A stretch of DNA of 6,327 nucleotides, taken from NCBI GenBank assembly GCA_964467785.1, contig CAYXVB010000197.1, positions 1 through 6,327 on the forward strand, read 5' to 3'. Of the stretch, positions 1 to 6,327 are shown one piece after another; position 1 is the first letter of the stretch, and every line of letters starts with the position of its first letter. The notes under the pieces were generated by a model, which was given only the letters and a program-made list of their open reading frames with translations, did no database searches and was not told where the DNA came from. The position numbers and the translations under genes are program-made. Origin of the DNA: CAYXVB01 sp964467785. Lineage in GTDB: Bacteria > Bdellovibrionota > UBA1018.

Positions 1-310
<310 letters not shown>

Positions 311-316
311 AGTTTA

Positions 317-322
317 CTTTCC
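317..322 (-). promoter_or_regulatory. Ribosome binding site of alaS
   Basis: GGAAAG read on the minus strand, six bases before the ATG at 310-308. It is a reasonable Shine-Dalgarno match and supports the chosen alaS start. The rest of the divergent intergenic region (323-463) shows no convincing -10/-35 pair on either strand and no hairpin that I can defend. Confidence 0.5.
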
Positions 323-463
323 ATATCGCGGTCGGGCTTGCGGGGCAAACGGTGCTTAATACTTGCTAGACAACGCGTCGCGTTAGTTCTCGTTTGCGAG
401 GTAATTGATCTCCAGCACGTAAAATAAGTCTAAATCCCGACTCCGAGAGGCCGAAACGTCAAT

Positions 464-2761
464 GTGGCACTTTTGCTCGCCGTCGCAATCGCCGGATTCG
501 AATTCGTACTCTGCCGCCTGAGCCTGACTCTGGCGGATTATGGAAATTCGTCCGCCTCGGTCTTGCTTGCGACAGGATTTGCCATAGCGGTCCTCGTCCG
601 GTGGCGGAAGCGTTTTGCCCTGCCCTTGTTCGCGGGAGCGTGGCTGGCTAATGCCCTTGCCACGAACGCTTGGATCGGAATTCCGCTCAGCGTCGCTAAC
701 TTGGCGGAAGCCGCCGTCGGAGCCTGGCTTTATCGAACGGTTATCCTTCAGTTCAGGCGTCAACTGGAGGTGCACAGCCAGACTGTCGCGACCTTGATCG
801 CCAGCGCATCCGGCGCTTTTGTCAGCGCGGTGATCGGCATGACCACTTTGGGGCTTTGGGGCAGGATTTCCTGGGGAGACACGCCTGGCGCCTGGTTGAT
901 GTGGTTTGTCGGCAACACCGTGGGCGGCATGATCATGCTGCCCTTGACGCTCAACGCTGCTCGCCTGGGCCGGTGGAGGAGTCTGCTTTCTCCTTGGGCC
1001 GCGATCTATCTAACTACTGTCGTCTTCGCGTCCAATCTGGTCTTCGGAACCGATGCAGGGGATGAGTTCGCGATCGCGCTGTTCGCAGTCCTCATCCCGG
1101 TCTTCGCCACGGAGGACCGGCTTGTCCCTCGACTGGCCGTATTGTTGATCGCATGCACGGTCATTTGGGAAACGACATTCGGTTGGGGGCCTTTTGTGGC
1201 GGGATCGATTCTCTACCGTGCGTCCGGGCTTCAGATTTATCTGGCGTCGCTGGCTCTGAGTGGGATGGCGATGGACGCCTTTGTGCGCCGCCGGCTACTT
1301 CGGATCGTCACTCCGATATTGCTGGTGGGATTCGCGGCCTCGGCGATGTTCTTTTATGTCTTCTCCGCGCTGAATCACCGCCGTGACGATCAGCGGATGG
1401 ATCAGCTTGTCAATGACTATGAGGCTCGCTTGCACGAAAAGCAGACGGTGTACGAAGAGCTGCTTCGGGACGCCTCAGTCAGCCTCTCCTCGCGCGCGGA
1501 CCAGAGTGACCGAAAGATTTGGAAGACCTTTACGGAACGCTTACGGATACGCCAAAGGCTGCCTGGCGCTACCGGAATCGGAATCGTGGAGCGGGTTCCT
1601 AGCGGCCAAATGACGGCATTCCTGGCTCGCGAACGCAAGGTCTGGGGTGAGAGATTTGCGATCCATCTTCCGGAAGGACTGGATCAGAGTGACTCCAGCG
1701 AAGCGTGGGTCGTCAACCGGATTGAACCCTTGGATTGGAATCTCGCTGCTTTAGGCCTGGATCTTAGCCCCGAACCCTTGCGGCGCCGGGCGCTCGAGCT
1801 GAGTCGCGACACAGGCTCGATCCATGTGGCCTTCGTGCCTCATCTGCTGATCGGCCGGGAAAAGCGGGCCGGATTCGTCTACTATCATCCGATTTACAAT
1901 CGAGACCTCAGTGCCGAAGCCCGTCCCGATGAGCGCCAGGCTGCGCTTTACGGCTGGGTTTTCGTTCCGGTGCAGGCGTGGGAGCTTTTCGAGCAGACTC
2001 TGCCGCCCTCACCGGAGATCGAATACGGATTCTACGAGGGAGATCCGCGCGGCGACGGAAAATTGATTTACAAAACCGAAAATTTCATTCGGGCAGCTGC
2101 TCTCAATCATCATCTCCTTGAGCGAGTCCGGCCCGTCAAAATTGGCGGGCAGGACTTCTTCATCAGGTGGCGATCGAGCAGCGGATTCGTGCGTGCCGAG
2201 GACGGCCTGCTCTCTCCACTGGGAGGGCTGGGCTCGTTACTCACGCTGGCGCTTGCTTGGATGTTCGCCAATTCGGTGACCTTTCGTGCCCGAGCGGAGC
2301 GCCTGGTGGCGATCCAGACTCGGCAGATTGAGGAGGATCACAAGCGCCTGATGGAGACTCAGAAAATGGCCACGCTCGGCGAGATGGCCTCTGGCATCGC
2401 TCATGAGATCAATAGCCCACTCACTATTTTGCTTGGCCGATTGAACACGCTTCGCGACCAGATCGGCAAGGACATCTCGCCCGAGAAACTCAAAGAGACG
2501 ATCGACAAGCTCGAAAAACCCGCCCATCGCATCGGAAAAATCGTCGGTGGCCTACGTTCCTACATGCGCAAGGGAGACAGCGATCCGATGGAACCGGTAT
2601 TGGTGCGCTCTATTGTGGAGGATACACTCGAACTCTGCACCGAGCGATTCCGCAAGGCGGAAGTCCGACTCGAGGTCGAAGGGGACGGTCTGGAGCAATG
2701 GATCAGTTGCCGCGCGACCCAGATCTCACAGGTTCTTCTTAATCTCATCGGCAACGCCTAG
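464..2761 (+). CDS. MASE1-CHASE sensor histidine kinase, ended early by an in-frame TAG
   Basis: Membrane-bound two-component sensor kinase, 765 aa up to the amber codon. Residues about 1-275 are a multi-pass MASE1-type membrane domain (for example VLLATGFAIAVLVRWRKRFA and GAWLMWFVGNTVGGMIMLP). A transmembrane helix at about 281-301 and another at about 584-604 flank an extracytoplasmic CHASE domain (about 310-510, with LPGATGIGIVERV, NRIEPLDWNLAALGLDLS, RRRALELSRDTGS and GFVYYHPIYN). A HisKA domain follows with H-box GEMASGIAHEINSPL; the phospho-acceptor is His647. The ATPase domain begins at about 705 but stops inside the N-box (LLNLIGNA, then TAG). The missing part follows in the same frame to 3082, so the intended product is about 872 aa. 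The start is GTG 464: an in-frame TAA at 431-433 blocks extension, no in-frame ATG exists near it, and the ribosome site (GAGAGG, 445-450) is weak and distant. The CHASE ligand is unknown and no response regulator is nearby. As written, the product lacks most of its ATP site and should be inactive unless the stop is suppressed. Confidence 0.9.
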   Translation: MALLLAVAIAGFEFVLCRLSLTLADYGNSSASVLLATGFAIAVLVRWRKRFALPLFAGAWLANALATNAWIGIPLSVANLAEAAVGAWLYRTVILQFRRQLEVHSQTVATLIASASGAFVSAVIGMTTLGLWGRISWGDTPGAWLMWFVGNTVGGMIMLPLTLNAARLGRWRSLLSPWAAIYLTTVVFASNLVFGTDAGDEFAIALFAVLIPVFATEDRLVPRLAVLLIACTVIWETTFGWGPFVAGSILYRASGLQIYLASLALSGMAMDAFVRRRLLRIVTPILLVGFAASAMFFYVFSALNHRRDDQRMDQLVNDYEARLHEKQTVYEELLRDASVSLSSRADQSDRKIWKTFTERLRIRQRLPGATGIGIVERVPSGQMTAFLARERKVWGERFAIHLPEGLDQSDSSEAWVVNRIEPLDWNLAALGLDLSPEPLRRRALELSRDTGSIHVAFVPHLLIGREKRAGFVYYHPIYNRDLSAEARPDERQAALYGWVFVPVQAWELFEQTLPPSPEIEYGFYEGDPRGDGKLIYKTENFIRAAALNHHLLERVRPVKIGGQDFFIRWRSSSGFVRAEDGLLSPLGGLGSLLTLALAWMFANSVTFRARAERLVAIQTRQIEEDHKRLMETQKMATLGEMASGIAHEINSPLTILLGRLNTLRDQIGKDISPEKLKETIDKLEKPAHRIGKIVGGLRSYMRKGDSDPMEPVLVRSIVEDTLELCTERFRKAEVRLEVEGDGLEQWISCRATQISQVLLNLIGNA
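2759..2761 (+). other. In-frame amber codon interrupting the kinase N-box
   Basis: TAG at codon 766 of the kinase reading frame, between NLIGNA and DAV. The normal family pattern is N-L-x-x-N-A-x-D-A, so TAG falls exactly at the variable x position. One substitution (for example C to T from CAG, Gln) would create it. No insertion or deletion is involved, because the frame continues without another stop until TGA at 3080-3082. Confidence 0.93.
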
Positions 2762-2806
2762 GACGCAGTCCAGGGAGCTTCCGATGCTTGGGTCAAGGTC
2801 TCCGTC

Positions 2807-3082
2807 ATGCAGGAGCCCAGGGACGGCCAGGTGCAAGTCCGTTTCAGGGTGATCGACTCCGGGAGCGGAATCCCGTCGGAGATCGCCAACAAGATCATGG
2901 AGCCGTTTTACACGACCAAAGGCGTCGGCAAGGGTACCGGCCTGGGGCTAAGTATCGGGAAATCCATCATTCACGAGCATGGGGGCGAGCTCCGAATCGA
3001 CGCGCACTACCCCAATACTTGCTTTACGTTCGTGCTTCCCGCGACTGTGGCGAGGGTCAAGAGCGTAAGCATTGCGGCCTGA
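2807..3082 (+). CDS. C-terminal ATPase fragment of the interrupted histidine kinase
   Basis: This is the remainder of the kinase ATP-binding (HATPase_c) domain, in the same frame as the upstream gene. Full-length numbering applies: G1 box VIDSGSGIP with Asp798, F-box IMEPFYTTK with Phe815, and G2 box GKGTGLGLS beginning near Gly823. It ends with a typical last beta strand region (CFTFVLPA). The homologous sequence really begins at 2762 (DAVQGASDAWVKVSV), directly after the amber codon. The ATG at 2807 is merely the first available restart, with a possible AAGG (2795-2798) eight bases before it. A separate 91-aa product would lack the N-box and the dimerisation domain, so I regard this as part of one broken or recoded gene rather than an independent gene. 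All motifs are intact, suggesting the interruption is recent. Confidence 0.75.
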   Translation: MQEPRDGQVQVRFRVIDSGSGIPSEIANKIMEPFYTTKGVGKGTGLGLSIGKSIIHEHGGELRIDAHYPNTCFTFVLPATVARVKSVSIAA

Positions 3083-3108
3083 GCGATTTCCGGGTTACAT
3101 CTGGGCGA

Positions 3109-4470
3109 ATGAGAAAATGGTTCTCTCGCCTATTTGCATTGGTCCTGGTGTTCGCGCTTACGGGCATGGCCCGTCGTCCGCAGGGTCCGGTCGTGTTTCC
3201 ACGGGGCTTTCTTTGGGGCGCCTCGAGCGCCGCTTACCAAGTCGAGGGCGGGCTCACCAATAACGATTGGTACGAGTGGGAAGTCGAAAAGAAAAACGTG
3301 GATCCGACCGGACGGGCCACGGACTTCTGGAATCGCTACGGCGAAGACTTGGGGATCGCGCGGGATCTCCGGCATAACGCGTTCCGCATGTCGGTCGAAT
3401 GGTCGCGCCTGGAGCCGGAGCCGGGCCGATGGGATGAGTCGGCGTTCGATCATTATCGCGCCATCCTTCGCGACGCCCGGGCGCGAGGGCTGCGGACCTT
3501 CGTCACGCTCCATCACTTCACCACGCCGCTTTGGCTGACCCGGAAGGAAGGTTGGCTGAATCCCGAAGCGCCCCTTCGATTCGGCGAGTTCACTGCTCGC
3601 GTGGTGGAGGAGCTGGGCGGCGATATCGATTACTGGATCACGCTCAACGAACCCAACGTACGGATGCTCACAGGTTACATCGTGGGCCTTGCGCCACCCG
3701 GCGAGCAGGATTTCCATCGCGGAGTGCGAATGCTCGCTGGTCTGCTCAAGGCCCACGCGCGAGCTTACCGCGAGATCCATGCGCGGATACCGGGCGCACG
3801 GGTGGGATTCGCGCATCATATGCGCGATATGCAGCCGGCCAGGAGGTGGAATCCTTTGGATGTTCTCATCACTGGCGTGATCAACGACTTCTGGAACAAA
3901 CAGATCCTGGACGCGATGATGAGCGGACGTATTTTTCTCCAGGTTCCCTTTCTCGTGCATCATGACGAGGAGGTGCCCGAGCTCGCCGGCACGCTCGATT
4001 TCGTGGGCGTCAATTACTACACCCGCGACAAGATCCGCTTTAACTCCTCGGCGCCAACCTTCTTTGATCTGGTCCCCGCGCCCGCTGACCAGTCCACGGA
4101 GATGGGAATGGAGATCTATCCCCGCGGGTTCTATCGCGCGCTCGCGCTGGCCGGCAGTTATGGCAAGCCGGTCTACGTCACCGAGAACGGAATCGCCGAT
4201 GCGGGCGATCTCAAGCGAGGCCGTTACATTTGCGATCATCTGAAGCAGCTGGGATTCGCGATCCAGGACGGCGTCGACGTTCGCGGTTATCTCCATTGGT
4301 CGCTGACCGACAACTGGGAGTGGGTCTATGGTTTTGGTCCACGCATGGGACTGGTGGAGATCGATTACTCGACGCTCGCGCGCAAGGTCCGTCCGAGCGC
4401 CTATCTCTATCGGGACGTCATCGCGGCGGGGTCGACGGCGCCTTGCGACGCCCAGCCACAGTCGAACTGA
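3109..4470 (+). CDS. Glycoside hydrolase family 1 beta-glycosidase with signal peptide
   Basis: Predicted retaining beta-glucosidase or beta-glycosidase, 453 aa, about the usual GH1 length. The N-terminus MRKWFSRLFALVLVFALTG looks like a Sec signal peptide: a basic start, a 12-residue hydrophobic core, and possible cleavage after GMA at residue 21, with no lipobox cysteine. GH1 motifs follow in order: FPRGFLWGASSAAYQVEGG (sugar-binding Gln44), TLHHFTTPLWL (His135/His136), ITLNEPN with acid/base Glu181, YVTENGI with nucleophile Glu359, and LHWSLTDNWEWVYGFGPRMG (Trp397, Glu404, Trp405). All catalytic residues are present, so the enzyme should be active. The exact sugar cannot be told from sequence. 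The ATG at 3109 was chosen because the signal peptide starts there; the frame is open upstream to 2788, but that part overlaps the kinase and has no GH1 similarity. It lies 26 bp after the kinase stop, so the two are probably co-transcribed. No clear Shine-Dalgarno sequence precedes it. Confidence 0.94.
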   Translation: MRKWFSRLFALVLVFALTGMARRPQGPVVFPRGFLWGASSAAYQVEGGLTNNDWYEWEVEKKNVDPTGRATDFWNRYGEDLGIARDLRHNAFRMSVEWSRLEPEPGRWDESAFDHYRAILRDARARGLRTFVTLHHFTTPLWLTRKEGWLNPEAPLRFGEFTARVVEELGGDIDYWITLNEPNVRMLTGYIVGLAPPGEQDFHRGVRMLAGLLKAHARAYREIHARIPGARVGFAHHMRDMQPARRWNPLDVLITGVINDFWNKQILDAMMSGRIFLQVPFLVHHDEEVPELAGTLDFVGVNYYTRDKIRFNSSAPTFFDLVPAPADQSTEMGMEIYPRGFYRALALAGSYGKPVYVTENGIADAGDLKRGRYICDHLKQLGFAIQDGVDVRGYLHWSLTDNWEWVYGFGPRMGLVEIDYSTLARKVRPSAYLYRDVIAAGSTAPCDAQPQSN

Positions 4471-4489
4471 GGCGAGATCGGATTTCTGT

Positions 4490-5533
4490 TTATTTCATCA
4501 ATCCAGCTTTTTTGAGAAAAGGCAGGATTTCGCGCTCAAACTCGTAGGTTTCGGTGCTCCTGGTGCCGTGTTCGCCCAGGTCGTTGCGCTCGGAGTATTG
4601 GACGAGGACGCTGTCCGCGGCGCCCTGCGCGAAAGCGCGATTGTCGCTGACGTTTACGATGGAGTCCTCGCTATTGTTGATCAAAAGCAGCGGGACTTTC
4701 ATGCTTTGTCCCAACTTTGCGCTCATCTCTAAACTATTCGCCTGCGGGTCAATTCCGAATACCTGGGCATTGAGGATCGTGTCGCTCAGTTTGGTCACTT
4801 CGCAGGCGATCCGGAGATTGATCTTGGGCGCGTAGACCTCGAGTCCGACTTTTCGCAGCTTGGCTGCGATTTGTGAACTGGTATCGCCCAGTTTTTTTCC
4901 GCCACAGGTGCCAAGAGTGATGGAGGCGGGTAACTTCACCGCGGGTTCAATCGCGACGACTGCGTCCGGGAGCGGACTTTGAAATCCCATCCCCGCTCCG
5001 AGCGCGAGCATTCCGCCCGTGGATTGGCCGATGACGATGACCTTGTCGCCCAGATTTCGCGCCAAGCGAATCGCCGAAGCCACCTGTTCGATCCAGGTCT
5101 GATGCTGGGTGACGCTGGCGTTTCTCTCGTCCGGACCGTGACCGGCAAGGATGAGGTTGAGCACCTGGTGGCCTCGTTTTGCCAATTGGAGGGCGATCTC
5201 GCCCATCTGGCCGTCATCCATCGTAAGGCCGTGCACGAGGACAAACGCAGCCGGTGTGCGCTCGCCTTTCAAGAAGTACTTGGGGAAACCATAGGATCTG
5301 TGTTCGGATCTCGCGCTCGCGTTCTGGGGAGTCCACGAATTGGCGTAGGCGGCCCAATTCTGTGCGATCGACTCGGCGGTAAGCTCGTAGCAAGCGCGGG
5401 AGTCCCGGCCTTGACAGCTCACTTGCGGAACCCTCACTGACTCGGGTCCGGCAATTTCGACCGAAGAGGCCAAGCCAAGAACGGTAGCCGAGAAGACGGC
5501 TGATGCCAAAAAAGTAAGCGTCTGGGTTCGCAT
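4490..5533 (-). CDS. Secreted alpha/beta-fold serine hydrolase
   Basis: Predicted exported alpha/beta hydrolase, 347 aa, closest in pattern to the serine aminopeptidase S33 / monoacylglycerol lipase-like (Hydrolase_4) group. An N-terminal signal peptide is visible (MRTQTLTFLASAVFSATVLG, cleavage likely near residue 23-25). The oxyanion-hole strand is FVLVHGLTMDDG (His101-Gly102). The nucleophile elbow is VIGQSTGGM, with Ser171 in GxSxG. The acid is probably Asp290 in INNSEDSIVN and the base His322 in GEHGT, giving a complete triad. Four cysteines remain in the mature part (40, 48, 210, 244) and could form disulphides outside the cytoplasm. The substrate (ester, lipid or peptide) cannot be assigned. 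The ATG at 5533-5531 is chosen because it gives the signal peptide; its ribosome site is weak. It converges with the GH1 gene, 19 bp between stops, and lies downstream of recA on the same strand but beyond a strong terminator, so it probably has its own promoter. Confidence 0.88.
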   Translation of the reverse strand: MRTQTLTFLASAVFSATVLGLASSVEIAGPESVRVPQVSCQGRDSRACYELTAESIAQNWAAYANSWTPQNASARSEHRSYGFPKYFLKGERTPAAFVLVHGLTMDDGQMGEIALQLAKRGHQVLNLILAGHGPDERNASVTQHQTWIEQVASAIRLARNLGDKVIVIGQSTGGMLALGAGMGFQSPLPDAVVAIEPAVKLPASITLGTCGGKKLGDTSSQIAAKLRKVGLEVYAPKINLRIACEVTKLSDTILNAQVFGIDPQANSLEMSAKLGQSMKVPLLLINNSEDSIVNVSDNRAFAQGAADSVLVQYSERNDLGEHGTRSTETYEFEREILPFLKKAGLMK

Positions 5534-5608
5534 AAGAGCGTGAATTGCAACCCGTGGACCGTTGCTTGTGCGGGGATTCCGCGTATTTAAAACGCTCCGA
5601 ACTGTCTA

Positions 5609-5633
5609 AATACTTTACACTGCGGAAAGTATT
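5609..5633. promoter_or_regulatory. Candidate operator: inverted repeat upstream of the hydrolase gene
   Basis: Perfect 8-bp arms AATACTTT (5609-5616) and AAAGTATT (5626-5633) are separated by nine bases. The element lies 76 bp upstream of the hydrolase start, between that gene and the recA terminator, where its promoter should be. A second, imperfect palindrome (GCGT...ACGC around TTTAAA, 5581-5595) lies closer to the start. Such symmetry suits a dimeric DNA-binding regulator, but an AT-rich 8-bp repeat could occur by chance. I could not fit a good -35/-10 pair with normal spacing here. Confidence 0.3.
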
Positions 5634-5668
5634 GAACAGGCGGTGAGTCGGATCCGGGATTTGATACT

Positions 5669-5705
5669 AAAAAGCCCCGGTAACTCTCTCGAGTGACCGG
5701 GGCTT
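5669..5705 (-). terminator. Rho-independent terminator of recA
   Basis: A perfect 10-bp GC-rich stem is formed by AAGCCCCGGT (5672-5681) and ACCGGGGCTT (5696-5705). Inside it, after a single mismatch, ACTC and GAGT add four more pairs closing on a TCTC loop. Read on the minus strand, the hairpin is followed by a T run (complement of the A run at 5669-5673), as expected for a terminator located 32 bp after the recA stop. On the plus strand the following sequence (TCTCTATTTT) is less T-rich, so it would terminate weakly, if at all, in that direction. Confidence 0.9.
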
Positions 5706-5737
5706 CTCTATTTTACGGACTAGAGGCGAACGTTCGC

Positions 5738-6327
5738 TTATTTCTTGGCCGAAGGAGCGGGTTTGGCGTCGTGCTTGCCGACCGATGCAGCAGCCTTAGC
5801 CGATGCAGCAGCGGCCAAGGCCGCGTTGGCCGCGACCTGCGGAGCGCCCGCGGCAGTAGCACCGGCGGGAGCTTCGGGCTTCACGCCGATGCCGGCCTTC
5901 TTGAAGACCTCATCGCGGATCTTGGCGATCATGTCCGGATGTTCCTTCAGGAAGTTGCGGGAAGCTTCACGCCCCTGGCCGATGCGCTCGTCCTTGTAGG
6001 AGTACCAGGTGCCGCTCTTCTCGACGATGTTCATGCCGGAAGCGAGATCCAAGAGATCGCCCTCTTTCGAGATGCCTTCGCCGTAGAGGATGTCGAACTC
6101 GACTTCCTTGAAGGGCGGGGCCATCTTGTTCTTCACGACTTTGACGCGCGTGCGGTTGCCTATGACGTTCTCGCCATCCTTGATCGCCTGGATGCGGCGA
6201 ATGTCGAGGCGGACCGACGAGTAGAACTTCAGCGCGTTACCACCAGTGGTGGTTTCTGGATTGCCGAACATGACGCCGATCTTCATACGGATCTGGTTGA
6301 TGAAGATCACCAGGGTGCCGCTGCGGC
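5738..6327 (-). CDS. recA: Recombinase A, C-terminal half (truncated by window edge)
   Basis: RecA forms filaments on single-stranded DNA, drives strand exchange in recombinational repair, and promotes LexA self-cleavage in the SOS response. The last 195 residues are present; the 5' half, including the Walker A motif and promoter, lies beyond the right edge. Visible signatures are SGTLVIFINQIRMKIGVMFG, then NPETTTGGNALKFYSSVRLD (DNA-binding loop L2 and flanks), RVKVVKNK, FDILYGEGIS and WYSYKDERIGQGRE. The core is fully normal. The final 45 or so residues are unusual: about 21 alanines and five lysines, only two acidic residues, and an imperfect AAASAK/AAASVG repeat. The E. coli tail is strongly acidic and autoinhibitory by comparison. 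The stop is TAA at 5740-5738, followed closely by the terminator. Confidence 0.97.
   Translation of the reverse strand, partial: RSGTLVIFINQIRMKIGVMFGNPETTTGGNALKFYSSVRLDIRRIQAIKDGENVIGNRTRVKVVKNKMAPPFKEVEFDILYGEGISKEGDLLDLASGMNIVEKSGTWYSYKDERIGQGREASRNFLKEHPDMIAKIRDEVFKKAGIGVKPEAPAGATAAGAPQVAANAALAAAASAKAAASVGKHDAKPAPSAKK
5782..5812. repeat. 13-bp direct repeat in the recA tail, 18-bp period
   Basis: CCGATGCAGCAGC occurs at 5782-5794 and again at 5800-5812, exactly 18 bases (six codons) apart. On the minus strand the two copies encode the AAAS parts of AAASAK and AAASVG in the RecA tail. This suggests the Ala-rich tail partly grew by short tandem duplication. Confidence 0.7.

Noticed and set aside
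394..425. Possible promoter for the kinase (TTGCGA ... TAAAAT)
   Set aside because: The spacing is 20 bases, too long for a standard sigma-70 promoter, and the -35 match is partial.
2788..3108. Upstream in-frame extension of the GH1 gene
   Set aside because: The extra 107 codons overlap the kinase ATPase domain in another frame, show no GH1 similarity, and would bury the signal peptide that starts at 3109.
3130..4296. Long minus-strand open frame (388 codons) opposite the GH1 gene
   Set aside because: It is exactly antisense to a gene with complete GH1 motifs, its translation shows no recognisable domain, and GC-rich coding DNA often leaves such antisense frames open.
4506..4523. Weak hairpin GCTTTTTTGAGAAAAGGC near the hydrolase stop
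   Set aside because: The stem is short and AT-rich, includes a G-T pair, lies within coding sequence and has no following T run, so it is not a credible terminator.
4979..5440. Plus-strand open frame opposite the alpha/beta hydrolase
   Set aside because: It is antisense to a gene with a complete catalytic triad and signal peptide, and has no recognisable domain of its own.

Overview
The window looks like chromosomal DNA from a GC-rich (clearly above 50% by eye) Gram-negative-type bacterium. It lies between two housekeeping genes, both cut by the window edges: alaS (5' end, minus strand, left edge) and recA (3' end, minus strand, right edge). Nearby recA and alaS on the same strand is a familiar bacterial arrangement. 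The AlaS and RecA sequences remind me of deltaproteobacterial or Bdellovibrionota-type proteins, but I cannot place the organism firmly. I see no mobile elements, tRNA or rRNA genes, or CRISPR arrays.

Layout, left to right: (1) alaS N-terminal 103 codons, minus strand, 2-310. (2) A 153-bp divergent intergenic region. (3) A plus-strand membrane sensor histidine kinase, MASE1-CHASE-HisKA-HATPase, reading 464-3082, with a single in-frame amber (TAG) codon at 2759-2761 inside the ATP-binding N-box. The rest of the ATPase domain continues intact in the same frame. (4) A plus-strand GH1 beta-glycosidase with an apparent signal peptide, 3109-4470, starting 26 bp after the kinase. (5) A convergent minus-strand secreted alpha/beta hydrolase, 4490-5533, only 19 bp from the GH1 stop. 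(6) A 204-bp intergenic region with a candidate operator (inverted repeat) and a strong recA terminator hairpin. (7) recA C-terminal half, minus strand, 5738-6327, with an Ala/Lys-rich tail in place of the acidic tail known from E. coli.

The kinase and GH1 gene are probably co-transcribed and form a plus-strand accessory insert between minus-strand genes. The two exported enzymes (a glycosidase and a serine hydrolase) suggest breakdown of external or periplasmic substrates. No response regulator is present, so the kinase's partner must lie elsewhere. The observation most worth following is the lone amber codon in an otherwise well-preserved kinase. It could be a recent nonsense mutation, a sequencing error, a split protein or recoding. 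I found no convincing evidence of an entirely new system.
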